Shown in pieces: positions 1 through 5,170 of a stretch of 5,170 bases of DNA. Source of the DNA: Chitinophagaceae bacterium (GTDB lineage: Bacteria; Bacteroidota; Bacteroidia; Chitinophagales; Chitinophagaceae); assembly GCA_019747455.1 (NCBI GenBank), contig JAIEQT010000625.1, positions 1 through 5,170 of the forward strand. Reading direction: 5' to 3'. Made by a program: the position numbers and the translations under genes. A model generated the notes under the pieces. It saw nothing but the letters and a program-made list of their open reading frames with translations, searched no databases and was not told where the DNA came from. Every line of letters starts with the position of its first letter. Position 1 is the first letter of the stretch.

Positions 1-656
1 GCGATATTCCCATAATCGACTATTTATTTATCTCACACGATCATTGGGATCATTTGGATTATAAAACCATTGCTAAAATACAACCTACTGTGCATAAGGT
101 TTTTTGTGGATTAGGGGTAAGCGCTCATTTACAAAAATGGGGTTATGATCATTCACAAATTGTAGAAGCCGACTGGAATGAGTTGATGTGGGAAGAAAAT
201 GGATTTTCTATAAATAGTGTTCCTGCCCGACATTTTTCAGGTAGATTATTTAAACGTAATCAATCATTATGGATGAGTTATGTGCTACAAACTCCCAGCA
301 TGAAAATTTTTATTGGTGGAGATTCAGGGTATGATGATCATTTTCGGAAAATTGGGGAAGATTTTGGTGAATTTGATTGGGCTATATTAGAATGCGGGCA
401 ATACCATCCTTACTGGAAATATATTCATATGATGCCTGAAGAAGTTGTTACCGCAGCAAAGGAACTGAGAACCAAAAAAATGATTCCGGTACATTGGGCC
501 AAGTTCAGTTTGGCACTTCATTCCTGGAAAGATCCGGCAGAGCGGGTATCTGGTGCTGCCGAAAAAGAGGGCGTAGACGCGTACTATCCAATGATTGGCG
601 AAAAGCTAAATCTTATATCGCCGGAACAAACTGCCAAATGGTGGGAAACGGTGTAA
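1..656 (+). CDS. MBL-fold metal-dependent hydrolase, NAPE-PLD/UlaG-like (5' end outside window)
   Basis: This is the C-terminal 217 residues of a metallo-beta-lactamase-fold hydrolase; the reading frame is open from position 3 and the true start lies to the left. Numbering from the first visible codon, the zinc-binding HxHxDH motif reads HDHWDH (H12, H14, D16, H17). It is followed by a metal-ligand His in VPARHFSGR (H77), the bridging Asp in GGDSGYDDHF (D107) and the last His in IPVHWAKF (H164). This ligand series in this order matches the N-acyl-phosphatidylethanolamine phospholipase D branch and its bacterial UlaG-like relatives, and IHMMPEE near residue 142 also fits. All expected metal ligands are present, so the enzyme should be active. 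The substrate cannot be read from sequence; bacterial members are variously annotated as phosphodiesterases or lactonases. A TTG at 54 could be mistaken for a start, but it lies directly after the metal motif and would remove it. The gene seems functionally unrelated to its neighbours. Confidence 0.9.
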   Translation, partial: DIPIIDYLFISHDHWDHLDYKTIAKIQPTVHKVFCGLGVSAHLQKWGYDHSQIVEADWNELMWEENGFSINSVPARHFSGRLFKRNQSLWMSYVLQTPSMKIFIGGDSGYDDHFRKIGEDFGEFDWAILECGQYHPYWKYIHMMPEEVVTAAKELRTKKMIPVHWAKFSLALHSWKDPAERVSGAAEKEGVDAYYPMIGEKLNLISPEQTAKWWETV

Positions 657-669
657 TATCAATACTTAC

Positions 670-699
670 AAATGGGAAAAGACTGTTAATTCCCTTTTT
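670..699 (+). terminator. Weak intrinsic-terminator-like hairpin after the MBL gene
   Basis: About 17 bases after the hydrolase stop codon, GGGAA (674-678) can pair with TTCCC (690-694) around an 11-base loop, and five T residues follow directly (695-699). AAA at 670-672 can add three outer pairs with TTT at 696-698 across a T/T mismatch. Position and T-tract fit a rho-independent terminator, but the stem is short and the loop large, so this is tentative. The rest of the 91-bp gap before the next gene shows no clear promoter motif. Confidence 0.35.
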
Positions 700-747
700 A
701 AAATATGGTTCAATGACCATGCTGAATTAATATTACAGCTTAAATGA

Positions 748-1533
748 ATGCCCTTGAGAAAAAATGTACAGGTTCGTTTGGCTTTAGTTTTACTAGTGAA
801 CTGTATATTTTTTATATCGGCCAATGCCCAGTTTATTACTATTAGCGGAACAGTATACGATATATCGGCCAGGCGCCCTCTGGAGGCCGTTGCTGTACAA
901 AGCACTTCGGGCAGAGGTACTATTACCGACTCAACAGGCAGGTATGTACTTACTGTTTTGAAAACAGATTCTATCTGGTTTTCCATGATCGGAAAATCTA
1001 CCATGAAATATGCGATAGATACGATAAGTAATATGGAGAACTTCAATGTGATGATTCATGTGCGTGCGTATGATTTACCTGATGTGAAAGTGCGGAATAA
1101 TTATTATCGTTTCGACTCTATGATGAATAGAAAAGACTATGCAAAAATTTTTGATTTTAAGAAACCTACGCTAAAAGCTGTTACACCCAGTGGATATAAC
1201 CCAGGGGCAACTGTTGGCTTCGATTTAGGAGCTATTATTGATATGTTTCGGTTTAAGTATAATCGGAGTATGCTAACCTTGCAAAAGCGATTATTAGAAG
1301 AGGAACATGAGAAATATATTAATAGCCGATTCACAAAACCTTTTGTAAAGAAGATCACTAAATTGCAATCGCCGGAATTAGATACGTTCATGCGTAGATA
1401 CAGGCCTGCCTATGAATTTTTACAGCAAGTAAATGAATTAGAACTTGGCTATTATATAACTAAATGTTTAGAGCAATATAAAGCAGCCCGTTATAATTGG
1501 AAGGGTGGTTTATATAGGAGGAGGGATAACTAG
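748..1533 (+). CDS. Secreted protein with carboxypeptidase-regulatory-like domain and unnamed C-terminal domain
   Basis: The product has 261 residues. Residues 1-28 form a signal peptide: basic MPLRKNVQVR, a hydrophobic core LALVLLVNCIFFISA, then ANAQ with likely cleavage before F29. Residues 30 to about 105 look like a CarboxypepD_reg-like beta-sandwich, with the hallmark GTVYD, a PLEAVAVQ strand, GTITDSTGRY and a later DSIWFSMIGK strand. In Bacteroidota this domain is frequent at the N-terminus of cell-surface and TonB-dependent proteins. Residues 110-261 carry no domain I can name; they are charged and aromatic, with RFDSMMNRKDYAKIFDF, GATVGFDLGAIIDMFRFK and RRYRPAYEF, and are probably alpha-helical. 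There is no TonB-type barrel, lipobox or LPXTG-like sorting signal, so a periplasmic or outer-membrane-associated location is inferred. The ATG at 748 gives a complete signal peptide; an ATG at 744 is in another frame. No Shine-Dalgarno is visible. The role is unknown. Confidence 0.85.
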   Translation: MPLRKNVQVRLALVLLVNCIFFISANAQFITISGTVYDISARRPLEAVAVQSTSGRGTITDSTGRYVLTVLKTDSIWFSMIGKSTMKYAIDTISNMENFNVMIHVRAYDLPDVKVRNNYYRFDSMMNRKDYAKIFDFKKPTLKAVTPSGYNPGATVGFDLGAIIDMFRFKYNRSMLTLQKRLLEEEHEKYINSRFTKPFVKKITKLQSPELDTFMRRYRPAYEFLQQVNELELGYYITKCLEQYKAARYNWKGGLYRRRDN

Positions 1534-1542
1534 TAAGTTATT
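1525..1542. repeat. Small inverted repeat over the stop codon of the secreted-protein gene
   Basis: ATAACT (1526-1531) pairs perfectly with AGTTAT (1536-1541) around the loop AGTA, and a G/T wobble at 1525/1542 can extend it. It covers the TAG stop of the upstream gene and merges into the octamer array starting at 1537. It is AT-rich and has no T-tract, so it is a poor terminator. It may be a subterminal hairpin of the neighbouring transposase unit, or a by-product of the GTTAT-rich repeats. Confidence 0.3.
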
Positions 1543-1568
1543 GTGTTACTGAGTTATTAAGTTACTAA
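1537..1568. repeat. Tandem array of four GTTAYTRW octamers
   Basis: Four uninterrupted 8-bp units lie head to tail: GTTATTGT (1537), GTTACTGA (1545), GTTATTAA (1553) and GTTACTAA (1561). All four match GTTAYTRW, with Y alternating T, C, T, C, which suggests an older 16-bp unit made by two rounds of duplication. The array fills the 31-bp space between the convergent secreted-protein and transposase genes. Its last four bases run into the transposase, supplying its stop codon (CTA at 1565-1567 on the plus strand) and one base of the final Asp codon. Origin by slippage or as a target or end of the mobile element is inference. Confidence 0.75.
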
Positions 1569-2017
1569 TCGCTTAGAAAATACTGTTCTTCAATCTTTAT
1601 ATCGTGCGTCTCTAAAAGCTTTCTGTATTCTTCTTCAAATGTTTTTTTGTGATGATGCTCCTCTTGATTTTTTACATAGTTAATTAAATTTTCTTTAGCG
1701 CCAATTGCATATGTAAAAGCGCCGTATCCGTTTTGCCAGCCGTTAAAGTTTGGAAAAAGTTTCTCCGATTTTATATACGAAGCAGACGACAATTTAATAT
1801 CTTTTACAAGCGATGATAAAGCAATGGTTGGATGTAAGTCTATGATTATATGAATGTGATCTTCTATTCCTCCAATTTGATAATGAACGCATTTATTATT
1901 TCTTATGACGGCACCAATGTATTTGAAGAGATCTTCTCTTCTTTCTTTTGTAAGAACCCTTGCTCTTCTCTTTGTACTGAAGACTATTTGGTAGAGGATT
2001 TGGGTGTAGGTACTCAT
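1565..2017 (-). CDS. IS200/IS605-family Y1 (HUH) transposase, TnpA type
   Basis: This 150-residue protein is a single-domain Y1 transposase, which cuts and joins single-stranded DNA through a 5'-phosphotyrosine link. The N-terminus STYTQILYQIVFSTKRR is the usual first strand. The metal-binding HUH motif is HIH (H54, H56) in GIEDHIHIIIDL. The nucleophile is most likely Y114 in ENLINYVKNQEEHH, after the conserved GYGAFTYAIG stretch. All catalytic elements are intact and the length fits IS200 TnpA, so it is probably functional. There is no accessory tnpB or omega-RNA gene beside it, as in IS200 and in REP-associated tyrosine transposases (RAYTs). The start at 2017 is firm because an in-frame stop lies 12-15 bases upstream with no other start between. 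The short C-terminal extension ending EEQYFLSD recalls solitary Bacteroidota Y1 proteins. Hairpin repeats upstream and octamers downstream may be its DNA partners. Confidence 0.93.
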   Translation of the reverse strand: MSTYTQILYQIVFSTKRRARVLTKERREDLFKYIGAVIRNNKCVHYQIGGIEDHIHIIIDLHPTIALSSLVKDIKLSSASYIKSEKLFPNFNGWQNGYGAFTYAIGAKENLINYVKNQEEHHHKKTFEEEYRKLLETHDIKIEEQYFLSD

Positions 2018-2071
2018 ATCTACATGAAGTTAGGGCGCGATTTTTTATTCGAAGAGATATAGACGTTTATG

Positions 2072-2098
2072 TTATGGTTATTTGACTGCTTCGCAGTC
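2072..2098 (-). repeat. REP-like hairpin, copy 1 of the 27-bp direct repeat
   Basis: Read on the minus strand, this is a perfect 6-bp stem GACTGC/GCAGTC with a GAA loop (2084-2098), followed by the flank AAATAACCATAA (2072-2083). All 27 bases recur exactly at 2124-2150. The 3-base loop and short stem are of the kind recognised by Y1 transposases. It lies 55 bp upstream of the transposase start codon. Confidence 0.75.
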
Positions 2099-2123
2099 GG
2101 AGTGTTTGTGTGATTATGTGATA

Positions 2124-2150
2124 TTATGGTTATTTGACTGCTTCGCAGTC
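2124..2150 (-). repeat. REP-like hairpin, copy 2 of the 27-bp direct repeat
   Basis: This is identical over 27 bases to the copy at 2072-2098 and in the same orientation, with 52 bp from start to start. The hairpin occupies 2136-2150. Beyond the repeat the flanking sequence soon diverges (one mismatch, two matches, then difference), so the repeat unit is sharply bounded. The 25 bases between the two copies (2099-2123) show no other structure. Confidence 0.75.
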
Positions 2151-2183
2151 AGGAAATAATTACGTGTATATACCTAATGTGCC

Positions 2184-2207
2184 CGACCCTGAAGGGGTCG
2201 AATAATC
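2184..2207 (+). repeat. REP-like hairpin, divergent copy in inverted orientation
   Basis: On the plus strand GACCCT-GAA-GGGGTC (2185-2199) folds with five Watson-Crick pairs and one T/G wobble around the same GAA loop as the other two hairpins; C2184/G2200 adds a closing pair. The flank GAATAATC (2200-2207) resembles AAATAACC of the other copies. The outer GAC/GTC is conserved while the three inner pairs all differ yet still pair. It is inverted relative to the two 27-bp copies, giving a BIME-like arrangement. It also lies downstream of the phosphotransferase gene and could stabilise or end that transcript, but no U-tract follows on the minus strand. Confidence 0.65.
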
Positions 2208-2210
2208 AAT

Positions 2211-2222
2211 GGGGTCGAATAA
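2211..2222 (+). repeat. Half-copy of the hairpin repeat (right arm plus flank)
   Basis: The 12 bases GGGGTCGAATAA repeat exactly the right arm and flank of the preceding hairpin (2194-2205), 17 bp on. The left arm and loop are missing. It looks like a small duplication or a truncated element, and it ends 14 bp before the stop codon of the phosphotransferase gene. Confidence 0.5.
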
Positions 2223-2236
2223 AAGAAAGGTATATT

Positions 2237-3244
2237 TTATTTAATGTAGTGAATCGTTTTGTGGGCCTTAATGCCAAGCAGTTGAATGAGTGGCAGTAAT
2301 TGTCCGAATCGTGGATCTCTGCTGTGTCCTTGCTTCCATCTATGATAAATTTGTTGGGCGATTACGGCGTTTTTAAAAAGACCAAATACATAGTAGAAAT
2401 TAATATCGGTAAGATCGCGTCCTGTTTTTTTGGCGTATACATCAATTAGTTCTTGTCTTTTAAAATTACCTGATAGCCAAGTTAAATTGAAATTCGTAAA
2501 TACATCCCCTTCACCTGCTTCAAACCAATACGCAAGCATAGCACCAAAATCCATCAGGGGATCCCCAACGGTACACATTTCCCAATCGAGAACACCAACT
2601 ATTTTTTGTAAATCGGCATCAAAAATTACATTATCATATTTAAAATCGTTGTGTAGTAAAGTAGGTTGCTGAGCAGTAGGTCGGTAATTTTTTAACCATG
2701 ATGCTACTTCGTTCATACTATCGATCGTATCTGTTTCTGCTGCGTAATATCTTTTGATCCATCCTTCTACTTGTCTGCTTACATAACCTTCAGGTTTACC
2801 AAGCTGCACTAAGTCGGTTTTTTCGATATCGATAGCATGTAAATCAACAAGCGTATGAATCATTTTTTCGGAGAGGCTTCTAAAAGTTTCTTCGGCAATA
2901 TTCATTTTCGGGGCATTATGTGCACGCAGAATAATGCCTTCTAATTGTTGCATGATATAAAAGGGAGCGCCTGTAACGCGTTCATCCGCCGAATAAAAAA
3001 TAGGTGTCGGAATTTTTGAAAAATGGGGGAGCAGGAGTTGTAGTACTTTGTATTCCCTACCCATATCGTGAGCCGATTTAATATTCGCTCCGGGAGGGGG
3101 TGTTCTTAATACATAGTGGCCATTATTTGTTTTGATGGCATAGGTAATATTAGAATAGCCGCCAGGATATTGTGTGTGCGACTCAACTGTACCAATAGGA
3201 ACTTGGTACTCATTGATTATATTATTTAATACTTCTATATTCAT
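2237..3244 (-). CDS. APH-fold phosphotransferase, ACAD10/11 kinase-domain and LvaA-like
   Basis: This 335-residue protein has the aminoglycoside-phosphotransferase/choline-kinase fold. A glycine-rich ATP loop lies near residues 26-37 (YPGGYSNITYAI), then VLRTPPPG (45-52), where R47 stands about where kinases carry the ATP-binding Lys, and the helix-C Glu E64 in GREYKVLQL. The catalytic HxDxxxxN loop is HNDFKYDN (H198, D200, N205), and the metal-binding Asp is D220 in LDWEMCTVGDPLMDFG. The LRxPPPG signature and GDPLMDFG are typical of the kinase domain of animal ACAD10/ACAD11 and of bacterial LvaA, which phosphorylate 4-hydroxyacyl-CoAs, rather than of antibiotic-resistance enzymes. It is the last gene of a likely operon, 49 bp after the acyl-CoA dehydrogenase. 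No LvaB-like small partner gene follows it within the window. The domain call is firm; the substrate is inferred from family and context. The name 'aminoglycoside phosphotransferase' would mislead. Confidence 0.9.
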   Translation of the reverse strand: MNIEVLNNIINEYQVPIGTVESHTQYPGGYSNITYAIKTNNGHYVLRTPPPGANIKSAHDMGREYKVLQLLLPHFSKIPTPIFYSADERVTGAPFYIMQQLEGIILRAHNAPKMNIAEETFRSLSEKMIHTLVDLHAIDIEKTDLVQLGKPEGYVSRQVEGWIKRYYAAETDTIDSMNEVASWLKNYRPTAQQPTLLHNDFKYDNVIFDADLQKIVGVLDWEMCTVGDPLMDFGAMLAYWFEAGEGDVFTNFNLTWLSGNFKRQELIDVYAKKTGRDLTDINFYYVFGLFKNAVIAQQIYHRWKQGHSRDPRFGQLLPLIQLLGIKAHKTIHYIK

Positions 3245-3255
3245 TTTATGACAGT

Positions 3256-3274
3256 TCGATCCCTATGGGATTGG
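3256..3274 (-). promoter_or_regulatory. Intercistronic hairpin before the phosphotransferase start
   Basis: In the 49-bp gap between the dehydrogenase stop and the kinase start, the minus strand carries ATCCC-ATA-GGGAT, a perfect 5-bp stem (3259-3271) that extends outward by a G/T wobble, a C/G pair and another wobble. It ends about 11 bases before the ATG at 3244. It has no T-tract. It could tune translation or processing between the two cistrons, but chance is not excluded. Confidence 0.35.
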
Positions 3275-3293
3275 CAAAATTTATAAACTCAAT

Positions 3294-4505
3294 TTACTTA
3301 CCCTTACTCATCCCATATTTTTTTAAAATACCCAGTGCTAGGCTTTGTTTGTGCACCTCATCAGCGCCATCCCATATGCGCGCGCCCCGTTCGTGTTGAT
3401 ATAAATTAGCGAGCATGGTTACGTCGGAAATACCCATGGCGCCATGTACTTGAATAGCCCTGTCTAATACCTGTAAAAACATATTAGCTACATAGAATTT
3501 GATTCCGGAAATTTGATCCCGTACTGCCGGTGCACCATACAGATCTATATTATGCGCAGTACGTAATACCAATAGTCTGCAAGCATCAATGGCCACTCTG
3601 CTTTCTGCAATGAATCCTTGAATAAATTGTTTTTGTCCGAGTAAAACACCTTCTTCCATTTCGCGAGATACTGCACGCTTACACATGAGGTCGAAAGCTT
3701 TTTCTGCGATACCGATCCAACGCATGCAATGATGAATTCTTCCCGGACCTAATCTTTCCTGTGCTAAACGAAAGCCTTGATTTTCTTCACCTATTAAGTT
3801 GCCGACAGGTACGCGGCAATTCGTATATTTTATTTCAGCATGGCTCGCCCAGCCTTCGCCGGGCTCTCCGAATACGGGAATATTCCTTACTAATTCATAC
3901 CCCGGCGTATCGGTAGGAACAATAATCATACTGGCCCTTTCGTGCGGCTTACCGGATGGGTTGGTAACAGCCATCACAATAGCAAAAGAAGCACCGTCGG
4001 CCGCAGTAGTAAACCATTTATGTCCGTTAATGATATATTCATCTCCTTCACGTACAGCTGTAGTGGCCATTCTTGTGGGGTTGGAACCAGCAAACTCAGG
4101 CTCGGTCATAGAGAAGCAGCTTCTAATGTTTCCTTCGAGTAAAGGATGTAAAAATTTTTCTTTGATGGTAGCAGATCCAAATTTGCTGATTAACTCTGTA
4201 TTACCAATATCGGGGGCTTGTGCGTTAAAAGTATATTGTCCGTAATAAGGTGCTAAGGAAAGAATTTCACTTACTTGTCCGAACTCGCATAATGTTAAAC
4301 CCATGCCGCCTTCGGCGGCAGGTAGGTGACAATTCCACCAACCCTTCGCTTTTACTAATGCTCTTTTTTGGGTTAATATTTTTTCTGTTTCTTTGAACGG
4401 ACGCGTAGTATGATCTACTTCCAATGGAACAAGTTCGGTAAGTACAAATTCCTTTATCTGCGGTAATAAATCTTTAATTCTATCTGTAATAAAAATCGGT
4501 TCCAT
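3294..4505 (-). CDS. Acyl-CoA dehydrogenase family protein, ACAD10/11-FadE2-LvaC type
   Basis: This 403-residue flavoprotein has the full acyl-CoA dehydrogenase layout: a helical N-terminal domain to about residue 125 with LPAAEGGMGL (61-70), the beta domain opening with SCFSMTEPEFAGSNP (129-143) and KWFTTAADG (163-171), and a C-terminal helical domain with RLGPGRIHHCMRWIG (251-265), IQVHGAMGISD (351-361) and RIWDGADEVH (376-385). The last motif occupies the place of the catalytic-Glu YEG motif of medium-chain enzymes but has Asp (D379). An RxxDGxDEVH motif is the hallmark of the ACAD10/11-FadE2 branch. In ACAD11 and LvaC this domain works with an APH-fold kinase to remove a phosphate from a phosphorylated hydroxyacyl-CoA, giving an enoyl-CoA; ordinary alpha,beta-dehydrogenation remains possible. 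The gene starts 1 bp after the SDR stop, so translation is probably coupled, and no Shine-Dalgarno is seen. The length is normal and the protein intact. Confidence 0.93.
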   Translation of the reverse strand: MEPIFITDRIKDLLPQIKEFVLTELVPLEVDHTTRPFKETEKILTQKRALVKAKGWWNCHLPAAEGGMGLTLCEFGQVSEILSLAPYYGQYTFNAQAPDIGNTELISKFGSATIKEKFLHPLLEGNIRSCFSMTEPEFAGSNPTRMATTAVREGDEYIINGHKWFTTAADGASFAIVMAVTNPSGKPHERASMIIVPTDTPGYELVRNIPVFGEPGEGWASHAEIKYTNCRVPVGNLIGEENQGFRLAQERLGPGRIHHCMRWIGIAEKAFDLMCKRAVSREMEEGVLLGQKQFIQGFIAESRVAIDACRLLVLRTAHNIDLYGAPAVRDQISGIKFYVANMFLQVLDRAIQVHGAMGISDVTMLANLYQHERGARIWDGADEVHKQSLALGILKKYGMSKGK

Positions 4506-4506
4506 A

Positions 4507-5170
4507 TTAAATAGTTACGCCGCCATCGGCCGTGAATAATGTACCGGTACAATAACCTGATGCATCAGATGCAAGGAATAAAGCCAGTGCCGCAATCTCC
4601 TCTACTGTACCCATACGGGCAATAGGAGCCTGCTTTACAAAATGATGTAACCATTTTTCATTTTGCCATAATGCTTCGGAGAATTTTGTTTTTATTAAAC
4701 CCGGACAAATAGCATTTACGCGAATATGATCGGCACCCCATTCTTTAGCAGTAACACGGGTAAGCATATTAAGAGCGGCTTTTGATACAGAGTAAATTCC
4801 TAATCCCGGATCGGGGGTGTTACCGGCAATAGAGCTAATATTAATAACAGATCCACCACCTCTGGCTTTCATGATTGGGTATACTAATTTACTTAATTCA
4901 AAAGGGGCTTTCACATTTACATCCATAATTTTATCAAAGGCCCATTCCTCACAAGCTACAACAGGACCGAATACCGGATTGCTGGCTGCATTATTTACCA
5001 AGATATCGATGCCTCCAAATTGGGCTACTGTTTTTTCAACTAATTCTTTGCAAGCGCTAATATCGCCCGCATTTCCGGCGAAGCCGATACATTGGCCTCC
5101 CTGGTTGGTAATGGCGGCAGCCACTTTATCAAGATCTTCTTGTTTGCGAGAATTTATGACAACTTGGGCA
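4507..5170 (-). CDS. SDR-family NADP(H)-type oxidoreductase, DHRS4-like (5' end outside window)
   Basis: The visible 220 residues cover all but the N-terminus of a classical short-chain dehydrogenase/reductase; the TGxxxGxG nucleotide loop lies beyond the window edge. Counting from the first whole codon (5169), the second strand is QVVINSRKQEDLD, whose Arg (R8) suggests preference for NADP(H). Then come NNAAS (59-63), the catalytic Asn in DVNVKAP (N85), Ser in NISSIAG (S113), and YSVSK (Y126, K130). CPGLIKTKFSEALW resembles the CPG-IKT-FS-LW stretch of DHRS4, a carbonyl reductase. The C-terminal ADGGVTI is standard. A GTG at 5124 could be taken as a start, but the frame continues upstream with clear SDR sequence. 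As first visible gene of the operon it may interconvert a keto and a hydroxyacyl-CoA ahead of the kinase and dehydrogenase, as the SDR LvaD does in levulinate use; that role is inference. Confidence 0.92.
   Translation of the reverse strand, partial: AQVVINSRKQEDLDKVAAAITNQGGQCIGFAGNAGDISACKELVEKTVAQFGGIDILVNNAASNPVFGPVVACEEWAFDKIMDVNVKAPFELSKLVYPIMKARGGGSVINISSIAGNTPDPGLGIYSVSKAALNMLTRVTAKEWGADHIRVNAICPGLIKTKFSEALWQNEKWLHHFVKQAPIARMGTVEEIAALALFLASDASGYCTGTLFTADGGVTI

Noticed and set aside
54..656. Complete small hydrolase starting at TTG 54.
   Set aside because: The frame is open upstream and encodes the HDHWDH zinc motif right before that codon, so the gene is truncated by the window edge, not short.
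1850..2062. Plus-strand 70-codon open frame opposite the transposase.
   Set aside because: It is antisense to the well-supported HUH transposase and shows no recognisable protein features.
2072..2222. CRISPR array.
   Set aside because: There are only two exact repeats, with a 25-bp gap, plus an inverted divergent copy, and no cas genes. The structure fits REP-like hairpins better.
2043..2224. A 10-bp inverted repeat, TTTTATTCGA (2043-2052) and TCGAATAAAA (2215-2224), bracketing the hairpin strip.
   Set aside because: It is AT-rich and short, so chance is likely. IS200-type elements do not use terminal inverted repeats, and the right copy overlaps the duplicated hairpin flank.
2237..3244. 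Aminoglycoside-resistance gene.
   Set aside because: The APH fold is shared, but the LRTPPPG and GDPLMDFG motifs and the adjacent acyl-CoA dehydrogenase point to the metabolic ACAD10/11-LvaA kinase group.
4304..4320. A perfect 7-bp-stem hairpin with a GAA loop on the minus strand, superficially like the intergenic repeats.
   Set aside because: It lies inside the acyl-CoA dehydrogenase, and its codons spell the conserved PAAEGGMG motif. GCC GCC GAA GGC GGC is palindromic by codon choice, and it lacks the GAC/GTC ends and the RAATAAYC flank.
4507..5124. Complete SDR starting at GTG 5124.
   Set aside because: Upstream in-frame codons encode AQVVINSRKQEDLDK, normal SDR second-strand sequence, so the gene continues past the window.

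Overview
The window looks like part of a Bacteroidota chromosome, most likely Chitinophagaceae or a close relative. It is AT-rich, none of the starts I inspected has a clear Shine-Dalgarno sequence, there is a secreted protein with a carboxypeptidase-regulatory-like domain and an ANAQ signal-peptide end, and there is a Y1 transposase of a form common in that phylum. The taxonomic call is inference from style, not from a marker gene.

Layout. On the plus strand, positions 1-656 hold the 3' part of a metallo-beta-lactamase-fold hydrolase of the NAPE-PLD/UlaG type, with a weak terminator-like hairpin after it. Positions 748-1533 hold a secreted protein with an N-terminal carboxypeptidase-regulatory-like beta-sandwich and an unnamed C-terminal domain. 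Everything to the right is on the minus strand: a small IS200-type Y1 (HUH) transposase (1565-2017), then a gene-free strip of about 220 bp, then three metabolic genes read right to left. These are an SDR oxidoreductase (cut by the window end), an acyl-CoA dehydrogenase of the ACAD10/11-FadE2 type, and an APH-fold phosphotransferase.

The metabolic trio is the clearest functional unit. The SDR and dehydrogenase genes are 1 bp apart and the kinase follows after 49 bp, so they probably form one operon. The kinase and dehydrogenase are separate-gene counterparts of the two domains fused in animal ACAD11 (and present in ACAD10), and of LvaA and LvaC of Pseudomonas levulinate catabolism. A coherent hypothesis is catabolism of 4-hydroxy (or related gamma-substituted) acyl-CoAs: the SDR interconverts oxo and hydroxy forms, the kinase phosphorylates the hydroxyl, and the dehydrogenase-fold enzyme removes the phosphate.

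The most unusual non-coding structure surrounds the transposase. Upstream of it (2072-2222) are three short hairpins sharing a GAC-NNN-GAA-NNN-GTC plan and an RAATAAYC flank. Two are direct 27-bp copies, one is inverted with compensatory stem changes, and there is an extra half-copy. Downstream of it (1537-1568) are four tandem octamers GTTAYTRW that run into its stop codon. This resembles a REP/BIME-type repeat family mobilised by a Y1 transposase.
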